12,232 bases of DNA. Origin: Oscillospiraceae bacterium (GTDB lineage Bacteria > Bacillota_A > Clostridia > Oscillospirales > WRJC01). Positions 7,465 to 12,232 of the stretch are shown here, piece after piece. Each line of letters starts with the position of its first letter. Positions within the stretch are counted from its first letter, which is position 1. The notes below the pieces were generated by a model that ran no database searches, had not been told where the DNA came from, and was given only the letters and a program-made list of their open reading frames with translations. The position numbers were made by a program, and so were the translations under genes. The stretch covers positions 1 to 12,232 of the forward strand of contig WQXD01000081.1 in assembly GCA_009785015.1 (NCBI GenBank), read 5' to 3'.

Positions 7465-7486
7465 TTAAAAATTAAATAATTTTTAA
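7465..7486. repeat. 22-bp perfect AT-only palindrome
   Basis: TTAAAAATTA (7465-7474), AA, TAATTTTTAA (7477-7486). It begins 7 bp after the SLH protein's stop and ends 7 bp before the -35 box of the next gene. It could be a weak terminator, an A/T-tract upstream element or an operator; the sequence does not decide. Confidence 0.5.
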
Positions 7487-7493
7487 AAACATA

Positions 7494-7521
7494 TTGACAT
7501 TTTCTAAATTTTGTGTATAAT
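7494..7521 (+). promoter_or_regulatory. Promoter of the second CBM9-like gene
   Basis: TTGACA (7494-7499), a 16-nt spacer ending in GTG, and TATAAT (7516-7521). Transcription should start near 7528, about 36 nt before the start codon. Confidence 0.85.
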
Positions 7522-7563
7522 ATAAGTCAGCGGCACAAAATTTTTAGGAGGTAAATTCTCAAA

Positions 7564-8586
7564 ATGAAAAAAATCAGCGTGGCAATTGTTTTCGCGATTC
7601 TCTTTTCGATGCTGGCAGTGTTCAGCGTTTCGGCGGTGAAGCCGGAATGGACCTACGACTGCGCAAAATTGGTCATCCCCGTCTCAATCGACGCCAAAGC
7701 CGACGGCGCCGACTGGGACGACGCGGTCGCCCTCGTGGTGAACAACGACAGCGAAGTATTCAAAAAGTACGGTTTCTGGCAGAACGGAGGCGCAGACCCC
7801 ATCCCTTCTTCGATTTTATCCGTCACCTACAAGGTGAAATGGGATGAGAGCTTCCTTTACATCCGCGAAGAGCGCTTCGATACGGCGTTTTCCATCGTTC
7901 CCGACGCGGGACCCTGGCCCTGGGAACACTCGGGCACACTGTTCTTCCTCTACTATGACAAAGACGGCGAAGCCCTCGCCAACGGCGAAGGCGAAACGGC
8001 CACATGGGATTACTGCTATGAGCCCTTCTGGTCGGGCAGCATACTCTCCGGGCGCGGCCCGGGCAAAGCCCAATTCGCAGCCGAGAACGACGAGGCCGAC
8101 TGGGCGGATTTTTCGGCGGGCTGGAAAACGGCGGCCAGTTCAAACGGCGACATGTACATATTCGAAGCGGCCATACCCTGGGCGACCATGACCAAAATGT
8201 CACAGTTCCCCGCCCCCTCCGAAGGCCTTGAGCTGCGCTTTTCCCCCATTATTTCGGCCTTTCAGACAAAAACCACCGAATCTTTCGGCGACAACTGGAA
8301 CCAGCTCGACTTCTATGTGGACACCACTTCTCCCGACAACCCCGCGGGTTACGGCAACATGAAGCTGACAGGCGCCATATACACGCCTCCGGCCGCCCCT
8401 GAGCCCGACCCCGAGCCCGCAGCGCCGGACCTTCCGGCGGCTGCCCCCGAAGAACCGGCAGCTCCCGCCCCGACCGATCCGGTCACTCCGGCCGCTCCGG
8501 TCACCGGCGATTTGGCGCTTGTATTCTTCGCGGCGATGCTTTCGGCCGGCGCCTTCGCGGCAAGACGTTTCGGCAAGGCGAAATAA
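7564..8586 (+). CDS. Second CBM9/DOMON-like surface protein with sorting-signal-like tail
   Basis: A 340-residue exported protein, function unknown. The signal peptide (MKKISVAIVFAILFSMLAVF, probable cut after VSA, residue 24) precedes one beta-rich domain to about residue 272. Its ordered segments recall CBM9/DOMON-like proteins: DAKADGADWDDAV, YKVKWDESFLYIREE, SGTLFFLYYDKDGE, YIFEAAIPW and DNWNQLDFYVD. A linker dense in Pro, Ala, Asp and Glu (about 275-310) leads to APVTGD (311-316), a hydrophobic helix and a basic end (RRFGKAK). The architecture mirrors the minus-strand protein at 1662-2708, but sequence identity between the two domains looks low, so they are same-family partners rather than a recent duplication. 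The start is supported by AGGAGG (7546-7551), 12 nt before the ATG. It is likely a single-gene transcript bounded by its own promoter and the hairpin at 8605. Confidence 0.83.
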   Translation: MKKISVAIVFAILFSMLAVFSVSAVKPEWTYDCAKLVIPVSIDAKADGADWDDAVALVVNNDSEVFKKYGFWQNGGADPIPSSILSVTYKVKWDESFLYIREERFDTAFSIVPDAGPWPWEHSGTLFFLYYDKDGEALANGEGETATWDYCYEPFWSGSILSGRGPGKAQFAAENDEADWADFSAGWKTAASSNGDMYIFEAAIPWATMTKMSQFPAPSEGLELRFSPIISAFQTKTTESFGDNWNQLDFYVDTTSPDNPAGYGNMKLTGAIYTPPAAPEPDPEPAAPDLPAAAPEEPAAPAPTDPVTPAAPVTGDLALVFFAAMLSAGAFAARRFGKAK

Positions 8587-8604
8587 CAATCCCGCAATCC
8601 AAAA

Positions 8605-8632
8605 AAAGGGGGAAGATACCGCTTCCCCCTTT
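8605..8632 (+). terminator. Hairpin terminator after the second CBM9-like gene
   Basis: AAAGGGGGAAG (8605-8615), a 6-nt loop, CTTCCCCCTTT (8622-8632): an 11-bp perfect stem 18 nt after the stop. The T-run on the plus strand is short (TTT, then CGCATT), while the seven A residues at 8601-8607 would give a T-run in the opposite direction. The stem is strong; termination efficiency is uncertain. Confidence 0.75.
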
Positions 8633-8680
8633 CGCATTCGCAAAAAAACGCAAAAAATTTTAATTTTTTTTAAAAAGTAC

Positions 8681-8709
8681 TTGCAATTTGCAAAAGATTG
8701 GTGTATAAT
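8681..8709 (+). promoter_or_regulatory. Promoter of the S10 ribosomal protein operon
   Basis: TTGCAA (8681-8686), a 17-nt spacer and TATAAT (8704-8709) in the context GGTGTATAAT. The -35 region is embedded in a short palindrome TTGCAATTTGCAA (8681-8693). The start should be near 8715. Confidence 0.85.
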
Positions 8710-8714
8710 AGAAA

Positions 8715-9029
8715 GGTCGCGGCAAATACGCGGAAATTTTTCGCGGGGGGTTTTGCAAAGCGGCGAGAGTGCGATGAGGCGAAAGGTTGCGTCACGCGGA
8801 TTACAACGCGTCCGGCGGTAATTTTCGCGGAGTATGTCCGTTATCGGGCGGGGTGTTAGAGGATCGTTGAATAACATAGCGGGCCGGATAACAGCTTGTG
8901 TGTCTGTATCCGTGTTTTTTATCCGCAAAAAGAACCGCGCGGGTAAGTTGTCATTTTACGGCACTTGAATTTCTGCCTTGGATGAAAGTGAAAACAAAAA
9001 CAAAAATTGAACAGGAGGCAAAAAATCAA
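8715..9029 (+). ncRNA. Structured 5' leader of the S10 operon (candidate autoregulatory RNA)
   Basis: About 315 nt separate the predicted transcript start from rpsJ, far more than translation initiation needs, and the GC-rich first two thirds are full of inverted repeats. CGCGGAAATT (8730-8739) can pair with AATTTTCGCG (8820-8829), closing a large domain that contains the hairpin ACGCG/CGCGT (8794-8811). CCGTTATC (8838-8845) can pair with GATAACAG (8887-8894) around an inner TGTTA/TAACA hairpin (8854-8858, 8872-8876). This excludes the terminator-like hairpin at 8885-8912. S10 operons are known to be autoregulated through their leaders, by L4 in E. coli and B. subtilis; whether this RNA binds L4 is inference. 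I cannot match it to a named RNA family by eye. Confidence 0.6.
8885..8920 (+). terminator. Candidate attenuator hairpin in the S10 leader
   Basis: CGGAT (8885-8889), one bulged A, ACAG (8891-8894), a 9-nt loop, CTGT (8904-8907) and ATCCG (8908-8912), then TGTTTTTT (8913-8920). It lies inside the leader, 109 nt upstream of rpsJ, where a constitutive terminator would silence the operon, so it should be conditional. Confidence 0.55.
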
Positions 9030-9344
9030 ATGGCAAAGGCGAAAGACAAAATCAGGATAAGGCTGAAATCCTACGACCACACGTTGATCGACGCGGCGGC
9101 GGCCAAAATAGTGGAGATCGCGAGGCTTCAGGGAGCCGAAATATCGGGGCCCATTCCGCTGCCTACGGAAAAAGAAATAGTCACCATACTGCGGGCGGTC
9201 CATAAATACAAGGATTCGAGGGAACAGTTTGAGTACAGAACGCACAAAAGGCTCATAGACATACTCAGGCCCACACCCAAGACGATATCCGTGCTCCAGG
9301 AGCTCGAGCTGCCCGCGGGCGTGGAAATCGAAGTGAAAATTTAA
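9030..9344 (+). CDS. rpsJ: Ribosomal protein S10
   Basis: This 104-residue protein of the 30S head also acts as NusE in transcription antitermination. The start [21 protein letters not shown] is the canonical S10 N-terminus. The conserved segments [39 protein letters not shown] and a C-terminal strand region ending EVKI complete the fold at the usual length. ATG 9030 is preceded by AGGAGG (9013-9018); the open frame continues upstream to 8898, but those codons lie in the leader RNA. A 3-5 residue N-terminal extension (AKAKD) relative to the commonest form is unremarkable. It is the first gene of the operon, as is common in Firmicutes where the str operon is separate. Confidence 0.97.
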   Translation: MAKAKDKIRIRLKSYDHTLIDAAAAKIVEIARLQGAEISGPIPLPTEKEIVTILRAVHKYKDSREQFEYRTHKRLIDILRPTPKTISVLQELELPAGVEIEVKI

Positions 9345-9362
9345 AGGAGGAATAATAAAGAT

Positions 9363-10019
9363 ATGAGCAGAATGCCGGCAAAGAAAAGCATTATAGGCAA
9401 AAAGCTCGGAATGACGCAGATATTTGTCCCGGCCAACGGGAACGTCGTCCCGGTCACCGTAATAGAGGCGGGGCCGTGCCCGATAATACAGAAAAAAACG
9501 CCCGAAAACGACGGATACAGCGCAGTCCAGCTCGGATTTATCGATTATGGGGAAAAGAAAGAGAAAAAAATCATAAAACCCATGAAGGGGCATTTCAAAA
9601 AAGCGGGCCTGCCGCCTAAAAGGCACCTCAAGGAATTCAAATTGGAAGACGCCGAAAAACTGAACGCGGGCGACGTCATAAAAGCCGATTCCTTCAAGGA
9701 AGGCGAAAAGGTCGACGTCACCGGAATCACGAAAGGGCGCGGATTTTCGGGCGCTGTCAAACGCTGGGGGCTCCATACGCAGCGCAGCACGCACGGCGTG
9801 GGTCCCGTTCACAGGCACACGGGCTCCTTGGGAGCCAACAGCGACCCGTCGAGGATCATGAAAAACAAGAAGATGGCCGGCCAGTACGGCCACGAGAAGG
9901 TGACAATCCAAAATTTGGAAGTGATAAAAATCGACAAGGAACGAAATCTTATAGCCGTAAAAGGCGCGGTCCCGGGGCCCAGCGGCTCGATAGTGTTTGT
10001 CAGGAACACGGTGAAATAG
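9363..10019 (+). CDS. rplC: Ribosomal protein L3
   Basis: This 218-residue large-subunit protein nucleates early 50S assembly and extends a loop toward the peptidyl transferase centre. It opens with IIGKKLGMTQIF after a short MSRMPAKKS leader. The loop region WGLHTQRSTHGVGPVHRHTG and the following SRIMKNKKMAGQYG match the family, and the C-terminus (VKGAVPGPSGS) is typical. The ribosome site AAGGAGG (9344-9350) overlaps the rpsJ stop codon by one base, 12 nt before the ATG at 9363. ATG 9372 (MPAKKS) is an alternative start three codons in but lies further from the site. It is 18 nt downstream of rpsJ in the same transcript. Confidence 0.97.
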   Translation: MSRMPAKKSIIGKKLGMTQIFVPANGNVVPVTVIEAGPCPIIQKKTPENDGYSAVQLGFIDYGEKKEKKIIKPMKGHFKKAGLPPKRHLKEFKLEDAEKLNAGDVIKADSFKEGEKVDVTGITKGRGFSGAVKRWGLHTQRSTHGVGPVHRHTGSLGANSDPSRIMKNKKMAGQYGHEKVTIQNLEVIKIDKERNLIAVKGAVPGPSGSIVFVRNTVK

Positions 10020-10065
10020 AATTATTCCGGATTATTTTGATTGAATTTTGAAAGGAGAACAAACA

Positions 10066-10689
10066 ATGCCGAATGTAAAAGTAGTGGATATGTCCGGCAA
10101 TGAAACGGGGACAAAAGAGATTTCAGATGATATATTCGACGCCCGCGTAAACGAGTCCCTCATACACAGCGTCGTGCGGGCCTATCTGTCAAATCAGCGG
10201 ATCGGCACCCATTCGACCCTGACCAGGGCGGAAGTGAGAGGCGGCGGCGCCAAACCCTGGAGGCAGAAAGGCACGGGCAGGGCGAGGCAGGGCTCCAGAA
10301 GGAATCCGCAGTGGACCCACGGCGGCGTGGCTTTCGGGCCGAAACCGAGGAGTTACAGGGTTCAGGTCAACAAGAAGGCGAGAAAGGCGGCCCTGAAGGG
10401 CGCTCTCACCTCAAAACTGAAAAACGGCGAATTTATCGTGGTGGACTCCATAACGGCGACCGAATACAAGACCAAAAACATAGTAAATATGCTCGCTTCG
10501 CTCGAGGCGGGAAAGAAGGCGCTCATAGTTCTCGGGGAGCACAACGAGAAGCTGATAAAAAGCGCGGCGAATATACCCGGGGTGAAAACGGCGGTGGCGG
10601 ACAATTTGAACGTCTACGATATAATCAACTGCGGCAAGTTCATAGCTTCGTCGGGCGCCGTAGATAAAATCGAGGAGGTGTACGCATAA
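10066..10689 (+). CDS. rplD: Ribosomal protein L4
   Basis: This 207-residue 50S protein lines the exit tunnel through its long loop and is the known repressor of S10 operons in E. coli and B. subtilis. The loop is visible as [20 protein letters not shown], continuing to [14 protein letters not shown]. The N-terminal strand ([15 protein letters not shown]) and C-terminal region ([13 protein letters not shown] segment [15 protein letters not shown]) are standard. ATG 10066 follows AAAGGAG by 8 nt; an upstream in-frame TTG (10048) would place the ribosome site inside the coding region and is rejected. Its stop overlaps the rplW start by one base. Given the structured leader upstream of rpsJ, it is the obvious candidate ligand for feedback control. 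Confidence 0.97.
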   Translation: MPNVKVVDMSGNETGTKEISDDIFDARVNESLIHSVVRAYLSNQRIGTHSTLTRAEVRGGGAKPWRQKGTGRARQGSRRNPQWTHGGVAFGPKPRSYRVQVNKKARKAALKGALTSKLKNGEFIVVDSITATEYKTKNIVNMLASLEAGKKALIVLGEHNEKLIKSAANIPGVKTAVADNLNVYDIINCGKFIASSGAVDKIEEVYA

Positions 10690-10985
10690 TGAAAACCGCT
10701 CACGACGTGATAATAAGGCCCCTCATAACGGAAAGCAGCATGGATATGGCCAAGGACAAAAAATATTCGTTCAGGGTACAAAAAAACGCCTCCAAGACGG
10801 AGATAAAGTATGCAGTCGAAGAGATCTTCAAAGTAAAAGTCAAGGACGTCAACACATTGAATATGCCCGGCAAGAAAAAAAGGCTGGGGGCGCGCCCGCA
10901 GGGAAGCACATCCGACTGGAAGAAAGCCATAGTGACCCTTGCCCCGGATTCGTCGTCCATAGCGTTCTTTGACGGTATGTTTTAA
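10689..10985 (+). CDS. rplW: Ribosomal protein L23
   Basis: This 98-residue 50S protein sits at the tunnel exit, where trigger factor and the signal recognition particle dock. Conserved segments are [14 protein letters not shown] near the N-terminus, [40 protein letters not shown], and a basic turn before the last strand. The length is normal. The ATG shares its A with the last base of the rplD stop (TAATG), so translation is probably coupled to L4. The GAGGTG sequence 9-14 nt upstream, inside rplD, serves as ribosome site. Confidence 0.97.
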   Translation: MKTAHDVIIRPLITESSMDMAKDKKYSFRVQKNASKTEIKYAVEEIFKVKVKDVNTLNMPGKKKRLGARPQGSTSDWKKAIVTLAPDSSSIAFFDGMF

Positions 10986-11026
10986 GCCGGCTTAGGTGAA
11001 ATAATAGTGTAAGGAGTAGATGAAAA

Positions 11027-11857
11027 ATGCCCATAATAAAATACAAACCCGTGACGCCCGGCAGGCGCAATATGACAGTCCCGAGTTATGAGGAAATAAC
11101 CAAAACGACTCCCGAGAGAAGCCTGACGTCGATATTGAAGAAAAAAGCCGGCAGAAACAACACCGGCAAAATCACGGTCCGCCACAGAGGCGGCGGAAAT
11201 AAAAGAAAATACAGGACAATCGATTTCAAGCGCCTGAGCGCTGAAGCGACGACGGTGAAATCGATAGAGTACGATCCGAACAGGACGGCGTATATAGCGC
11301 TGCTCGAGGCCGGATCGGGCAAAAAGAGCTATATCATATCCCCCCAGGGGCTGAAGGCGGGGGACGTCGTGGTGTCGGACGGAGCCGCGGACATAAAGCC
11401 CGGAAACGCCCTTCCGATAAAAAACATACCGCTGGGAACGGTCATAAACAACATAGAGCTCACCCCGGGCAAAGGCGCGCAGTTGGTGCGCTCTGCGGGG
11501 TCGTCGGCCCAGCTCATGGCAAAGGACGGCGCAATGGCGCAAATCAGGCTGCCTTCGGGCGAGGTAAGGGTAGTCCGGCTCGAATGCAAGGCCACAATCG
11601 GACAGGTGGGAAATATCGAGCATGAAAACGTGAGTGTGGGAAAAGCGGGCAAAACGAGGCACAGGGGCATACGCCCGACAGTCAGGGGCTCGGTCATGAA
11701 TCCCGTGGACCACCCGCACGGCGGCGGCGAGGGCAAATCCCCCATTGGGCACCCGGGACCCATGACCCCGTGGGGCAAGCCGGCCCTGGGTCTCAAAACC
11801 AGGAACAAAAAAGCCAAATCGGACAAGCTGATTATAAAACGCAGATACGTGAAGTGA
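11027..11857 (+). CDS. rplB: Ribosomal protein L2
   Basis: This 276-residue 50S protein is needed for subunit association and peptidyl transferase activity. The N-terminus ([20 protein letters not shown]), the [18 protein letters not shown] basic block, and the [20 protein letters not shown] segment with His229 at the universally conserved position are all present. The C-terminal basic tail ([13 protein letters not shown]) is standard. AAGGAG (11011-11016) lies 10 nt before the ATG. Unlike the tight joins before it, 41 nt separate it from rplW. Length agrees with the family (about 275). Confidence 0.98.
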   Translation: MPIIKYKPVTPGRRNMTVPSYEEITKTTPERSLTSILKKKAGRNNTGKITVRHRGGGNKRKYRTIDFKRLSAEATTVKSIEYDPNRTAYIALLEAGSGKKSYIISPQGLKAGDVVVSDGAADIKPGNALPIKNIPLGTVINNIELTPGKGAQLVRSAGSSAQLMAKDGAMAQIRLPSGEVRVVRLECKATIGQVGNIEHENVSVGKAGKTRHRGIRPTVRGSVMNPVDHPHGGGEGKSPIGHPGPMTPWGKPALGLKTRNKKAKSDKLIIKRRYVK

Positions 11858-11886
11858 TAATAATTTAGGGAGGAGAAAGACCAAAG

Positions 11887-12168
11887 GTGAGCAGAAGCGT
11901 AAAAAAAGGGCCGTTCGTCGAAGCCAAGCTGTATAAAAGAATAGAGGCGATGAACGAAAAAAACGAAAAAAAAGTTCTTAAAACGTGGTCGAGGGCGTCT
12001 ATGATATTTCCTGAATTTGTGGGGCACACGATCGCAGTTTACGACGGAAGGAAACATGTTCCGGTTTACGTGACGGAAGATATGGTGGGGCACAAACTCG
12101 GCGAATTTTCGCCCACGAGAATATTCAGGGGACATTCGGGCTCGAAAACGTCCAACACATCGAAGTGA
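11887..12168 (+). CDS. rpsS: Ribosomal protein S19
   Basis: This 93-residue 30S head protein contacts the 50S subunit and lies near the A-site tRNA. The sequence [20 protein letters not shown], the block [29 protein letters not shown] and the end [17 protein letters not shown] are typical, at normal length. The start is GTG (11887), the only non-ATG start chosen in this operon, supported by GGGAGGAG (11868-11875), 11 nt upstream, and by the protein's conserved N-terminus. Confidence 0.97.
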   Translation: MSRSVKKGPFVEAKLYKRIEAMNEKNEKKVLKTWSRASMIFPEFVGHTIAVYDGRKHVPVYVTEDMVGHKLGEFSPTRIFRGHSGSKTSNTSK

Positions 12169-12195
12169 AAATAACCTAAGGGAGGAAAAATAGAA

Positions 12196-12232
12196 ATGGC
12201 TTCCAAAACAGAAGCGAAAGAAGCGAAAGAAG
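12196..12232 (+). CDS. rplV: Ribosomal protein L22, first codons only
   Basis: Only 12 full codons are visible (MASKTEAKEAKE) before the window ends. The identity rests on position: L22 follows S19 in nearly all S10 operons, and GGGAGGA (12180-12186) lies 9 nt before the ATG. The visible peptide is not the usual L22 start, so a Lys/Glu/Ala-rich N-terminal extension is implied if the call is right. Confidence 0.65.
   Translation, partial: MASKTEAKEAKE

Noticed and set aside
8200..8928. 242-codon open frame on the minus strand
   Set aside because: Crosses a terminator hairpin, the S10 promoter and leader in the wrong direction, and has no family resemblance.
8898..9029. 44-codon N-terminal extension of S10
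   Set aside because: It begins inside the loop of the putative attenuator hairpin and does not resemble S10; ATG 9030 has AGGAGG and the canonical N-terminus.
8919..9911. 330-codon open frame on the minus strand
   Set aside because: Antisense to rpsJ and rplC, which are certain genes; no motif or ribosome site.
10982..11884. 300-codon open frame on the minus strand
   Set aside because: Antisense to rplB; a by-product of the codon bias of the ribosomal gene.

Overview
The window looks like a chromosomal segment of a Gram-positive, low-to-mid GC Firmicute, most likely a Clostridia/Oscillospirales-type bacterium. The evidence is a T-box leader in front of leuA, near-consensus sigma-A promoters, strong AGGAGG ribosome binding sites, S-layer homology domains, sorting-signal-like C-termini and the standard S10-L3-L4-L23-L2-S19-L22 ribosomal gene order. 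The lineage is an inference; there is no rRNA in the window.

Layout. Positions 1-1565 (minus strand) hold the first 365 codons of leuA (2-isopropylmalate synthase), cut by the window edge. It is preceded by a roughly 380-nt tRNA-sensing T-box leader and a consensus promoter. Positions 1589-2793 (minus) hold a secreted CBM9/DOMON-like surface protein with a sorting-signal-like tail, its own promoter and a strong terminator. Positions 2947-5015 (plus) hold a XerC/XerD-type tyrosine recombinase whose stop codon overlaps the start of a putative lipoprotein ending in a copper-amine-oxidase-N-like domain. Positions 5148-7457 (plus) encode a large secreted protein with repeated YcdB/PepSY-like units and C-terminal SLH domains. 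Positions 7564-8586 (plus) encode a second CBM9/DOMON-like protein with the same kind of tail, followed by a hairpin terminator. From 8681 to the end lies the start of the S10 ribosomal protein operon: a promoter, a leader of about 315 nt with a terminator-like hairpin, then rpsJ, rplC, rplD, rplW, rplB, rpsS and the first codons of rplV.

How it fits together. Two housekeeping units (leucine synthesis under T-box control; the S10 operon under a structured leader) flank a block of mainly envelope-facing genes: two probably wall- or membrane-anchored carbohydrate-binding-like proteins, an S-layer-anchored protein and a lipoprotein. No catalytic domain is visible in the surface proteins, so their roles are binding, structural or regulatory guesses. 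The features most worth following up are the S10 leader with mutually exclusive RNA structures, the paired surface proteins with A-P-x-T-G-D tails, and a near-identical 19-bp palindrome present at two places.
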